Shown here: positions 24,805 to 36,800 of the stretch, piece after piece
Layout of the letters: every line of letters starts with the position of its first letter
How positions within the stretch are numbered: the first letter of the stretch is position 1
NCBI RefSeq assembly: GCF_032854445.1
Contig: NC_088298.1
Span: forward strand, 22,035,295 to 22,099,294
Source: Liolophura sinensis
Lineage: Eukaryota > Mollusca > Polyplacophora > Chitonida > Chitonidae
DNA length: 64,000 nucleotides
Reading direction: 5' to 3'
Notes under the pieces: generated by a model
Databases searched by the model: none
What the model was told of the DNA's origin: nothing
The model's input: the letters and a program-made list of their open reading frames with translations, nothing else
Translations under genes and position numbers: made by a program

Positions 24805-25010
24805 TACAGCGTTCGCCTCGAAATTGAAGACTCCGGCATCAAACCAGTATCAAAAGTAAAGCGGCAGTAGATAAGAACGGTGGAAATCCGTTCTGCAACA
24901 TGGAAACACATTGCATACGCTCCAAGGACTCCTTCGTCACCATATGACTGAAAAATTCCTAAGAACGAGGTTAAACCCCAAGGACTCATTCACCCTAATT
25001 CACCAATTTT
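24805..25010 (+). mobile_element. SINE-C copy, forward
   Basis: GGTGGAAATCCGTTCTGCAAC, CAAGGACTCCTTCGTCACC and ACTGAAAAATTCCTAAG, a second SINE family with a TAAGTACGACGTTAAAC-type tail. Confidence 0.7.
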
Positions 25011-25561
25011 AGTACCTTTACAGCTCCCAGCATCGAAATGTATGAAATCTACAAATATTTAACTGTTGTATGTATGTAAACGGAAAACCCATTAGAGATT
25101 TGAAATAAATAAAAATGTTGACTCCCACTGAAAAGTGGTCCTCGAGGCGGTATTTCATCAGAACAGAATCACAACCCGTAAAGGTCAAGACCAAAGAACC
25201 GTGGGGAGAGTTATCGTCAGAGCATCAGAAAGCATCTTGAGAAGAAACTCCGTGAAATGTCGGTTAACGGGCAGCCTTTGAACTCTGTGGTTCTCGTGGC
25301 CTTCGTTCTGTTAAATTCTGTTGAGCACATGTATTTAGCACCTATACGTCTGTTTCCATTTCCAGTTAAAAACTGAACAGGATGTGTTGGGTGTCAGGTA
25401 ACGAAGTAGCTGAAGTCTTAGCAAAGTGTGTCTTTATCTGGAAGACTGGAATCAAGCCATAGAAATTATGTTAAAATTTCAGATGTGTTTTTGTCTTTAT
25501 GGTAAAGTTGCTATGTAGGGACAACATTGTGACCCGGATGTGACATATCCCACCATGAAAT

Positions 25562-25702
25562 CAACTCTTCCAGAAACCTGCGGATGGTCGTAGGTTTCCT
25601 CCGGGCTTTTCCTGGTTTTCTCTTACAATAATGCTGGCCACCATCGTATAAGTGAAATATTTTTGGGCACGGCGTAATAATAATAACACCAAATAAATAA
25701 AA
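25562..25702 (+). mobile_element. SINE-A body and tail, forward
   Basis: AACCTGCGGATGGTCGT, ATAATGCTGGCCACC and a disrupted ACGGCGTAATAATAATAAC tail. Confidence 0.82.
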
Positions 25703-25724
25703 AAGTTAACTTCGCCATTTAAAT

Positions 25725-25836
25725 GTGTAACTATGTGTATGCTATGGTGTAACCATGTGTATGCTATGGTGTAACCATGTGTATGCTATGGTGTAACCAT
25801 GGGTAAGCTATGGTGTAACCATGTGTATGCAATGGC
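25725..25836 (+). repeat. 22-bp minisatellite, about 5 copies
   Basis: Unit GTAACCATGTGTATGCTATG with two further bases, near-perfect. Confidence 0.92.
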
Positions 25837-26413
25837 GTGCTATTTTAAATAAACCAAAAGAGCGATCGTAAGTTAATGCTGTGCTTATAGCATAGCTCAG
25901 GTATTGGTCAATTTTAGCTTAATTCCCAAAACATCATGGAATGTGACTAAGGCGCACCACGGTATAGACTGTGCTCATTTATTTACGAGGAAATACTATA
26001 GTAAGATATGTGTGCACGTGTAAGTTACTGCCAATTAACCTTGTTCATGTGACCAGCTTGAGAAATCCTCATTGATAAAATCTGTATGATATTTCAGAAA
26101 CATGGGTTCATGAAAGGATTGTCTTTTTTTATTATCAAAGCTTGTTCATACAGTATGACCATGTCTTTATCACCTTTCCTTTGCACTCCTCAGATCTAAT
26201 CGAAATACCAGCGGGACGGCGTGGTAGAGTCGGAGTTAGGGCAATAGTTTACGTCATTACTGCAGGAGGTAAAGGTGAGTTCGTTTGTTTTCATTCAGGG
26301 TGTGTGGGCTGGGGAATAGTATAAAGACAGTGAGCCTTTCACCAATGATCACGGGAGGGTATTCAGTTCTGAAAGACGGTATCAGTCGGGCTTTGAGTGT
26401 CAGAGTATCAAAT

Positions 26414-26612
26414 CATTGAAATAAGCATGGATATTTAAAATCCCTAGCCAGACGTTTAGCGATGTAATAAGCATGGATATTTATAATCCCTAGCCAGAGG
26501 TTAAGTGATGTAATAAGCATGGATGCTTATAACCCCTAGCCAAAGGTTAAACAATGTAATAAACGTGGATGGGGGTAATTCCCTAGCCACAGGTTAAACG
26601 ATTCCATAAGCA
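26414..26612 (+). repeat. 46-bp minisatellite, about 4 copies
   Basis: Unit has AATAAGCATGGATATTTA, CCCTAGCCA and AGGTTAA; the last copy is the most diverged. Confidence 0.88.
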
Positions 26613-27489
26613 CAGATATCCTAAACGCTCTGTCCATACCTCCCAGACAGAGTGTTCCGCTTCCTGTAGAATTAAAGAAAACTGACGCTGATCAAAAGAT
26701 GTATTTAAAGCAGTTGTGCTTTGACATCAACTGTTCATAAATTCAACGTCGTGATCTCATTCCACACGATGAATAAACAGTCTCCAGCCCTCGGAATCAG
26801 AAACAGTCTTCTTTCTGGAAACTCTGTTCACATTTACTTACAAGATAGCTATAGTCATTGTAAAAATTCAAGGTGTAGAAAACATAAAATATACACAAGT
26901 GTCATTTGAAAGAGAGCGAAAAGTCAGTGGTAAATGTCGTTTTTAGTATTAGTTTTGATTTTAAAGAGAAAAGGACACTGGAAAATTATTCAAGGAATAA
27001 GGGTTTGAAATTTAAATTCGATGTCACACCTCGAACATCAACTGTTTTCGCTTCGTGTTTCAAATTTTCAGTTTAATAACAGAAAGGAAGATATCAAATT
27101 TAATGATTAAAATTTTGACCTAAATCTAAGATGGTTTCTTGATCCCGGGGCCTGGTGTTTTAGCTTGTTTTGGAAATATGTCTTGCGATTATCGTATGTA
27201 GAAAACATGTCCTTATGCTTAGAATTGCATGTCTTCCAAACGACGTATATTTGCAGGAATTACAATCATGCGCACAGCAACCTAACTGATAGAGCCTTGT
27301 TTTGTCCTGAACGAGGCCAGCTAGGGCACTATACGTAATACTGTGAAGAATCAGGTAGGCAGAGATGCTGTGGATTTTACAATGGGTAAGTTAATTCGCT
27401 TATGTTTTATTAACGATAAAGAAAACATAAACAGTGTGCAAGGTGCAGATGTAAGAGAACGAAAAGTTGAATTCTTCTACAATTCTTTT

Positions 27490-27895
27490 TTCCGATTTCG
27501 ACACAAGGACATTTATCTAATAATTGTTTCATGGTAGGTATTTGGGGCCACCGCTTGGTATATTTTATAAACGGGGATGTTTAATAAATATATTTACACC
27601 AGAATTTGGTGTTTTCATCTAAGAAATTTGTTTTACCGGGATTTTAATCATATTTATCGTTTTAATATATCCATAAATATAATCATATTAATAATCATAT
27701 TATTAATGCATTTGTTTGGATATAAACAACAAATTAACACTGAAATAAATTTATTAGACAAACATCGCATCCTTATTTAGATCCCTTTTGTGCGAAGACG
27801 ATTTACATCAAGATGTCGCCCCAAATTCCAATATAGAAAAATATTTTCAAGTGCCCTTTTCTCCTAAAAGAAGGCATCGACAAAATCTTAAAGAC
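27490..27895. mobile_element. Foldback element G, second copy
   Basis: Left arm GGTAGGTATTTGGGGCCACC near 27530; right arm GTCGCCCCAAATTCC and CCCTTTTCTCCTAAAAG near 27815-27865. More diverged than the copy at 17463. Confidence 0.5.
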
Positions 27896-27999
27896 CCAAT
27901 TTGTTTTCAGTCTCTTTCACTTGATGTAGGCACATTTTATTGGTCATTGGCAGCAAAGTTCGTAAAATGGTTTAACCGGAGCAATAATTATTGAATGAA

Positions 28000-28252
28000 T
28001 GAATGTTTGCGGTTTAACGTCGTACTTAGGCCTACCAATTTTTCAGTCATATGACGGGGAGGAGTCACTGAGTGTGTGTACATATACTGCGTCTAGTGGC
28101 AGGGAGAGTCCATGCCGCCAAAGTGCTGCCGCCACGGGAGTATCATGTCCAAGACACCAGACATGACACCATGCAGTCACAATATACTGACACCGGACCA
28201 ACAATTTATGTGCCCGTATAATCGCTCAGTGCTGAGCGCCAAGCTATGAAGT
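28000..28252 (-). mobile_element. SINE-C-like element, reverse
   Basis: GGTTTAACGTCGTACTTAGG, TTTTTCAGTCATATGACGG, ACTGCGTCTAGTGGCAGGG and GCTGAGCGCCAAGC. Confidence 0.78.
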
Positions 28253-28648
28253 CAATAATTATTAAACAGATTAATCAATGTCGATAACAGTTAAATTGCT
28301 CACTGTCATCTGACTGCTGATATACATATAGTTAAGTAACTATACAATAAAAATCTTGTGACTCTGTGGTATTTATGCGTTGATTTATTTCATTCCCTTT
28401 TAAAACTAGTTGTACAGAAGTCCATTACCTAGAAGTATCCAACTTCCCCACAGCTAGTCTCCACGGCACTTTGAAGTTTCCTTCGATCTCTAACACATTA
28501 TGCGGCGTATTTGCGTAGCCATGTATTTTTTTCTTCCTATTGTGCAGTAAACGTTTGAGAAACAGCTGATGTATGGTGGGAAAAAATATACCAAATGCGT
28601 TTGTGTTGAAATATACATGAAAAAGTTGCGACAAGGGGGAGTTTTGGT

Positions 28649-28898
28649 TTATTTATTTGATTGGTGTTTTACGGCGTACTGAAAAAAATTCCACTTATAC
28701 GACAGCCAGCATTATGGCGGGAGGAAACAGGGCGGAGCCTGGGGGAAAACCACGACCATCCGCAGGTTGCTGCTACACCTTCCCACGTACTGCCGGAGAG
28801 GAAGTCAGCATGAGGTGGACTTGAACTCACAACGACCGCATTGGTGAGAGGCTCCTGGGTCATTACCCTGCGCTATCGCGCTAACCAACGGAGCCAAA
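28649..28898 (-). mobile_element. SINE-A, near full length, reverse
   Basis: Tail to tRNA-like head, ending GCGCTAACCAACGGAGCC. Confidence 0.9.
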
Positions 28899-29149
28899 GA
28901 GGAACACGTGAGGAGTTTTGTAAAAGGACAACAATGTCGATGATAGTGACTGTTTAAGAGTTGCTTTGAAATATAAAATTAATCAATGTGTTCTGAACTG
29001 CATAAAAACAATGATTAGCGAAATTGGAGCTCTTGTAGCAGCCATTAGATTTCGCATGATTCAGTTCACAATTTCCGCCCAAGAGGTTGTCATATTTCTC
29101 CACCAGGTGGTGCGAGCTTCTGCAGATGACGTAACATGTGTAATGCACC

Positions 29150-29662
29150 GTGGAGACTAGCTATAGTGAAGCTGGGTTATCGACTCTAATATTAGACGTT
29201 ATCCTCGTGCTAAGAAGGGCCATTGGGGATTTAAGCTCTGTGTGTGAAATTTTACCCCTGTCCCTACTGTATGTATTAAATAGAAAACCATGCTTGCGCA
29301 TATATAAAACTGAGCTCAGAAAAATTATGCAAGGTATGTCCACTGCCATCTTTCTGTCAGCATGGTTGGTACTTTCTTGTTATGGGCTTCGCAATGGCCG
29401 TTACGTTACTGTACATACAACAGTAAACCTATTCTGTCGACAGCCAATGGTATTGTGGCCCGCGTACTTCCACCAGGATACTTTTGATCCAAACATTCAT
29501 CGTTTCCTTGTTTCGAAACAAATGCATGTAGGCCTACGTTCGAATCCGATTTTTTCCTTGACACAACAGTATACAATAAGCAGAACTATGAACGGTTGTC
29601 AATATGCTTTTATTGAAAGAACAGGCAGTGAAAAGTCACCCCGCCACTGGCAATGTCGGTGA
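29150..29662 (+). other. Long open frame of unknown status (170 codons)
   Basis: No splice signals, family motif or composition bias supports coding. A frame of this length is expected about once by chance in a window this large and AT-rich. Confidence 0.15.
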
Positions 29663-29971
29663 TAGCGAAAGGGGCCGAATAGGGGATCGATGTAGCTTAT
29701 GTTGTTGTTGTTTCGCCACTAATTTCTATGGAGCTTATTTTTGCCTCCAAATGACCGTCCTCACGATGATCCTTAACAAGTCGATGTGCAGGGAGTTATT
29801 TTTTGCGCTAACAATTCTGCGTCTCGTGTGAAATAAATTTATTCCATACACCGCATACTTCTCACCACAGACACGTGCTGTGTTGTGTTGAACTCTGTCA
29901 GTGTCAATAACTAAAGTAGGCCTAGAATCTGATTGGACCATGAATCATGAATATTTATAAAGTAAAGTTTA

Positions 29972-30042
29972 TGCAGCCGTCGTAGGAGTGAACTATTCTT
30001 CAGCATGGCGTAAAACACCAATCATATAAATAAATAAATATA
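29972..30042 (+). mobile_element. SINE-A tail, forward
   Basis: GGCGTAAAACACCAATCAT plus AAATA repeats. Confidence 0.75.
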
Positions 30043-31076
30043 CCCCGTGTGGGCATGGCATGCGGCTCTTGAAAATGTAACCCATTTCGACATATCTAAC
30101 CACGCATTCAGTGACAATTGAGAATCACGTATGACGAATCGACAAACGATAATGTTTATTAAATGCATAGCGTTGTGTGTTCACTGCAGTCGTGGACATG
30201 CATGGAACTAGGAACAATGCGTCACTGAAGATATGTGCCGAAGGATTTCATTGGATGACCTAAGTAAGACTAACCTGTTTGTGGGTCGAATTATCTGTTT
30301 GGTGTAATTCAGTCAACGGTCATGCACATGGCTTCACCTGTCTCTTAATCTGAATTTATTAAGAGGTATAATCTGTTAACTCATGGTGGCACGTGAGCAA
30401 TTCTATATACATTCAATATGAGAAGGGCAAAAAAAAAAGGTAAAAAAAATTTAAAAAAATACGATGTTGCGAACAGTCCTTAATCTGCGTGCGACTTTGT
30501 GTACCCCTTTGGATTACGTCTGAACCCGTTTATCGTGAAGCGATCTTTGCCTTAAGGCAAAATTACAAATCATTTAAAAATTGTTGTTTCTCATGTTTCT
30601 CAAGGCCAAAAGTTTGCTTGACAACATAATGTGTGAGTAAGTTATTGTACAACAAGTTTCAGCTAAAAAAAACCGAAAGGGACATTCCAAGTTTATTGAC
30701 TGAAATTTTAACTTAAGTATTAACATCGCTTGGTTTGTTTGTTGTTAGTTTGTTTATTCACCAACAATCAAAATACAAAATACAAAAAACAAGGTATTAG
30801 TATAAACATTTATGATTATAAACAAATGGTTCAATGACTGTAAGGCGAAAATAAAGTCCGGGTGGACTTCATGATCCCTTCGTGATCCCGGGGCCTTATC
30901 ATTATCCTTCTGTGGACAGATATGCAGTGCCACGGGCTGATTACCGAGGAAGCATTTCAGGCATGAAGAGGTGAATACATTCCCCTCTCTGTTTTAAGAA
31001 TCGTCATTATTGTGCCATTATCAGGAAAAAAAAGTTTTGTGTAAGTAATCCTTTCGTAAGAATATCATATGTCGAC
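30043..31076. other. Intergenic, nothing recognised
   Basis: A-rich, with CAAAATACAAAATACAAA near 30770. Confidence 0.5.
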
Positions 31077-31138
31077 TGCATCGTGAAATATTCTTGAGTA
31101 GGGTGTAAAGAACACTAATCAGACGAATAAATGAATGA
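31077..31138 (+). mobile_element. SINE-A tail, diverged, forward
   Basis: GTGAAATATTCTTGAGTAGG then AACACTAATCAGACG. Confidence 0.7.
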
Positions 31139-31499
31139 TTACAAACCAACAGTGAACAGTCTCATTTACATGTAACAGGAGTGTTGAGTTGAGTTGAGTT
31201 GATTTGAGCTGAGTTGATTTTGATAGTCGGAGCTGATTCCGGTTCTGTTTCGCTTGAACCACGTCATTAAGCTCAAAGAAAACACTACCATGAAATATAT
31301 GTCGGATTAAAGATCATGGCTTTCGAGGACAAAAGTTCAATTTTTGTTTACAATTTTTCATACGTGTAAATCCATTTTAAACATTGAATTCATCTGAAAT
31401 CTTTATTTTTTTTCTGATAATATTGTGACTAGTGACGTCACATCAGGTTTGTAACACATAATGCTAAACGTCAGCATTCAAAATGGATATATATTACAC

Positions 31500-31592
31500 G
31501 TACACGGACTTCAAGGACTCCTTCGTCATTATATGGCTGACGATCTGTTAAGTACGACGTTGAACTCCAAGCATTCACTCACTCACTCAAAA
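31500..31592 (+). mobile_element. SINE-C tail, forward
   Basis: CAAGGACTCCTTCGTCATT, TTAAGTACGACGTTGAACTC and CACTCACTC end. Confidence 0.7.
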
Positions 31593-32084
31593 TTAAAATA
31601 CATTCAGAGGTTGTGAATGTAATCGGCGAAAACAGCTTGAAATGAACTATGCCAAGCAAATATAAGGATTTCATGACGTTAATATTAATTGGGTCCCAAT
31701 GGACCACCAAAGAATCCCAGAGTTTATCAATAAAATTCAATAGGAAAGTTCCAGTAAAAGAAAAAAAAACATTAGATGAATTTTCCAGAACAGCGTTTAT
31801 GCTCTTCCAATAGATATATATACATTTGAAGACCGTGTGAGTGAGGGGATTCCCCTTATTCATGGGACATAATTTGTACGCTGCCATGCTCTGTTGCCCT
31901 CGGTTACTTCGTCCTTGTAATTAGCAGTTCGAGTTGTAGGTGAACCCCTGCAGGAGGCGTTAACAAGATTGCGAATCGTGTGGTGTTAGTGGTTTTGATG
32001 TATACAGGCTTAGCGATATTACCGTATACACAAGACAGGTAAGGACGATATGTTAACATGCATAGCTGTTCTGGTGTCACATCA

Positions 32085-32385
32085 ACACAGCAGGCATTTC
32101 GTGGTGTTTACATCGGTGTTACATCGGTAACACACTAATTACTGTAATCATTAATTACTGTAATAATTACTGCCAGCATGGGTACTGAAATTGTGACATG
32201 CTGATGTCACATTAGGTCAGCAATTACTGTAATACCCAGTAAGCATGCGAACTGACATCGTGACATACTGATGTCACACTAGGTCAGCAATTTTTACTGT
32301 AATCGCCGGTCAGCATGTGTCGCACTAGAACCGCAATCTCTCTAATCCCCGGTCGGTATGCGCATTCACATCGTGACATGTCGAA
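32085..32385 (+). repeat. Diverged minisatellite, unit about 70-75 bp
   Basis: Three to four copies share CAATTACTGTAAT, CAGCATG, GTGACAT and TGATGTCACA-TAGGTCAG. Confidence 0.75.
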
Positions 32386-33196
32386 CCCGACATTCGTACA
32401 CCAGCCTTCAAACATGAAGCCGGGTCAATAATCACGACAAATTTCCAAAACACCGTTGAACACAAACCACCAAAGATCTGAGAAAGTATGTAAAATAAGA
32501 AATGTTGACGAATTCCTGCAAAGAGAAGTTTCCAGTGAAGACGAATAGACGAAGTAATCCATTTCTGATAACAGAGTAATACGCAATCAGGAACGGATTA
32601 ATCCGTTAGATCTGCGAAGATGCAATCCATCATCACCAAGGAAACGGATCTGATGGACAATTTACATTAACGAGAACATGTTATTGCGTACGCAATTAAA
32701 TCAATCCTGTCTCGAAATCCTATACCATGCTAGTTCAAAAGTTGACTTTAATCCAAATATGCATCTCCTATGCGCTTTTTCGCGTTCACGCATCACACTG
32801 TAATACTGCAATACTGTTCACATAGAGATCTTAGTACAGCGGGTTGACCTGGTACAAAAATATCTTCACGACATATCGTCACGGAAGCTGCGTCTGCTAT
32901 ACAATTTGTACTTACTTTAACGGGCTAACGCGTCCTGTCGAACACCCTAACAGGTCTAGTACCTTGATGCCAGCCTACCGTGTAATACATGCCCTTTCAT
33001 CCGTGAATACACTTATGCATATACCAATGAAGCAATGTAGATTCATCATTTAGACCCGCATAAATATCCCCTAGCTATTTATTTGAATCATTTCTTAATA
33101 CCGTTGAGTTACTGACTGTGCTTCAGAGCTTAGCTCTCAGCTGCATGATAAAAGTTGTAGCAGTCTTAATGTGGACTTATGGTTAAGCCTCAAGTC

Positions 33197-33312
33197 TCAT
33201 TACACTAAAAAAATAATCTGTTAATTTTAACAGGAAATCTGTTGTCCGAGTGATGCTAGAATGTAATTTGCTTTTTATACCATAATACTGTGTCATATTG
33301 AACATAATGTCC
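33197..33312. mobile_element. MITE-F left half
   Basis: TACACTAAAAAAATAATCTG, TTAATTTTAACAGG and GATGCTAGAATGTAAT. Confidence 0.65.
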
Positions 33313-33742
33313 TGTTACTCAAGATTTTCTAACTTATTTGACGGATGTCTGTGGATGTAGGAAACCTGATTAACCGGAGGAAACCACCGTGACTGACGTG
33401 AATGAAGTTGCAGTGGAACTGTGGGCCATCGTTGACGTCATTTCCGACCGTTAATGGAAAGTACACATAAGAAAGATGGGGAATTAAGACATTTATATTA
33501 CACCACAGATATGATTTTATCGAATAACTTTCTATCCATTTCATTTCCCTAATGATCATAACCTCTTAGAGTTTCTGGTGTTTTAGTCAGAGCTACCATA
33601 TACATAACTTGGTAGGTTCTCCGCCTATTTTTATACCACATGTACCTGATGAAAGGAAGAGTGAATTTTATAACCGTTATGTGATTTTTGTCAAATACAT
33701 TTTTATAAATTTTCCAGATCGCCCTACTGAGTACCTTTGACA

Positions 33743-33851
33743 ATGGAGAGGAAAAGGGCGATTGCTTTAGTCGTGCTTGTTGTTGCGGCCCTCTTGACGC
33801 TGACCATAGCCTTGGTTGTTTCTTCGTTGCAGATCCTGAACTCGAATGAAA
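33743..33851 (+). CDS. SPFH gene coding exon 1 (membrane anchor)
   Basis: Encodes residues 1-36, starting MERKRAIALVVLVVAALL, a basic start plus one long hydrophobic segment, as expected of a signal anchor. It ends in GAAA|GTAAGT, a consensus donor, in phase 1. The intron that follows is about 2.35 kb. Confidence 0.87.
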
Positions 33852-36800
33852 GTAAGTCTTGTACATCAACCTGCCGGCACACACGTCGTTTTTATGATAG
33901 ATGGTAAACTTTACGTGGCACCGCGTTGAAGTACACGATTTACAACAACTGACAGGCGACATGCCGGTTCGATCTCAGGCTTGGGAAGTGAATTTCTACA
34001 TTCTCTGCAACGCTGATCATAAGACAGTTCGTGCAGTTTTACGTTTATCCAAGGCCACTTATCCTCGTCCAGTATGCCGTGTAAATCGTGCTTCATGCAA
34101 TGGTGGGAAAGTTTGCCAGTTACTTGCCAAAGGTTTGTGGTTTAACCTATGCATTCAGGTTTCCTCTACCCATCTACATCTGGCGTCACATCATCGTACA
34201 AATGAAAAATCCTTAAGTAAGGCGTTAAGCGACAAATGTTGCATCTAGCTATGTTCCCTGCATTGTTTGTCCTCTGAGAAAACATCCGCATGCGCGTGGG
34301 TGAACTGAATATGACCCCAAATTTTTATTTCGTCTTCTTTTAGGAGAAAAGTACATTTGGAAGTGTGTATGGTTGGCATATGGAACGACCTCTGGTATAA
34401 TTGAAATTCAACACACATATCTGTTAGGATACTTTGATAAGGATGTGATGCATGTGTGATGATTTTTTTCTATTCTGAAATTTAGCGTATTCTCCGAAAA
34501 ATGTGTTAAACCAGAAGTTTAATCATTTTCATATGTTTATTGTATTCATAAAAATTTTCATAGTTCAGACGCTATGCATGTGATTTTATATAACAGTGTG
34601 GATAGTATAAGACATATTTCAGAAGAAGAGGAGGACAAATTAAGTCTACCTTTATTCTAAGACGGACATTCGCAGACTATTAGTAAACCTTGAGCGTGCT
34701 ATGCATGTTGATGATCGCAAATTGATAATTGCAAGTTGATAGTTGAGAGTTAATAATTGCAAGTTGATAATCGCAAGACTGATGTTATTATCCTAAATAC
34801 CAGCCGTACCTAAATTGTTTTCAAATGTCATTTTCGTGTTGACGAAATTTAGACGACAGATTGGCTATCGATGGTGTTTTCAGCCAATCACAGGCTTTAA
34901 TTCCAAAGTACTTATTGATGAAGAAAACGTCTTGATATGAAGACAGTAGGGGTGGAGCCAAAGAAACCGTGCGCGGAGTGAGATCCGCCCCCGTCATAAT
35001 CGTGAAGACTTTTCATAATGACCTCTATCCTATACTTTGAAAAAAATTCTTGAAACCCATATTTACAATTAACGTTTCAAAGCCTTTCATGTAAAGTTTA
35101 CATCATAATTTTGTTTTCGCCTCGTTTGAACAAAACTATGTCCATATTGCCTGACCATGTTCCAGGATCTGCTAGGCCACGCTAGCGATGCTGTGGCGAA
35201 GCAATTATTTATATAAGAATAAAGAAATAAAGATATTGTTTACAAACTATATTTGTGTTTAATGCAATTTGTTACTTTTTATTTTGAACTGAATCTGTTT
35301 TTGGTTGATGCTTAAAACATGTCCTTTGTTTAGAATCATGCTTGTGGTACATACTTTGGATAAATAGAATGTAAATGTTACACAAACAAATGTTGAGATG
35401 AAGAATTTCGTCTCCTCTGTCATGACTTCGTGTCTCGTCGTCGTTACGTCCGGTTGCATACTCCTTACAGCGCATGCGCCGTGCTCTAACCTTCGCTTTA
35501 CATCACTGCCACTATTAGTAAATTTTACACAGAAATCTCGAACAACGCTGAGGTCAGTGATGAGACAGGAAGTGATGTCAGAAAACGAAAAGAATCCGTT
35601 TCAACGTTTGTCTTTACTAATACTTCATACACATGCATTCTCTTTTTCTAGAGTATGTACACCGTGATTCCATCCAGAACCTAAAACACTTCTATTGATG
35701 AAACGATGAGCAGTTGCGGTCAAACCGTGACAGATGTGTCTATATTATTCATGGATCACGAGCTCGAGATTTGATTGGTTGTCATTCCTCGAATATCGAC
35801 TGCATGATTAAAAACGGTTGACTGATCCTTTCTTACATGTTGCCAGTTTAATTTACTATTTAGATGTTATTGGCCGGCTTTGGAAACCTGTGTTGTAGGT
35901 AAAAATGAGTCTTGCGATTATCAACATGTGGATTACAAGTGGTATACCAATGTAGGTCTTCACACATAGATTAAATTCTGTTCTGTTTTTCTTCTGGAAT
36001 ATATCTTGGATTACCCATTCGATTTGTGTTCTTTCCCTTTCAGAAGCCCTCCGAAGCCTTCTAAATTCAATAAACAGGCGGACATCTTCTGGAATGATTT
36101 TTTCGGATTTCAGGAGCCTCAGAGTATTCTCGTTCTGTTTCAGAAGTTGGGAATCGTGTCGGTCTCGGAGTAGACTGAAAATGTTGCCGTTGTTGTTGTA
36201 GTTGGTTTGCAATATGACAGGATCCAGAAGCACCTGCTCGAGACGCCATTTGAGGAGGGTTTACATTTAGGCCCAGTTGGTTACGAATTCCTGATCTTCC
36301 CGAGTGTCTACAAGACAATCAACTTCGACAAACTTTACGTGAGTATACAAAGTCAGTGGCTTATTCCCCGGCTCTCATTGTAAAATTTACGTGAGTACAC
36401 CGAGTCAGTTGCAATTTTCCCGGCTCTCATTGCAAACTTTACGTGAGTATACTGAGTCAGTGGCAATTTTCCCCGGCTCTCATTGCAAACTTTACGTGAG
36501 TATACTGAGTCAGTGGCAATTTTCCCGGCTCTCATTGTAAAATCTACGTGAGTATACTGAGTCAGTGGCAATTTTCCGGCTCTCATTGTAAACTTTACGT
36601 GAGTATACTGAGTCAGTGGCAATTTTCCCGGCTCTCATTGCAAACTTTACGTGAGTATACTGAGTCAGTGGCAATTTTCCCGGCTCTCATTGTAAACTTT
36701 ACGTGAGTATCCTGAATCAATGGCATTTTCCCCGGCTCTCAGTATACTGAGTCAGAATCATCTTCTAACTACTTACAAATCGTATTTGAGTATGACGTTA

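Noticed and set aside
25725-25836. CRISPR-like array
   Set aside because: Direct tandem 22-bp units without spacers in a eukaryotic genome; an ordinary minisatellite.
26142-26324. Possible exon with a CTCCTCAG acceptor and AAAG|GTGAGT donor
   Set aside because: One frame is open, but no partner exons or family signal; junction words this good occur by chance.
29150-29662. 170-codon frame as a gene
   Set aside because: Length is within chance for a window this size; no motif, signals or neighbours support it.
36353-36622. Minus-strand repeat frame
   Set aside because: Shadow of the 52-bp donor minisatellite.
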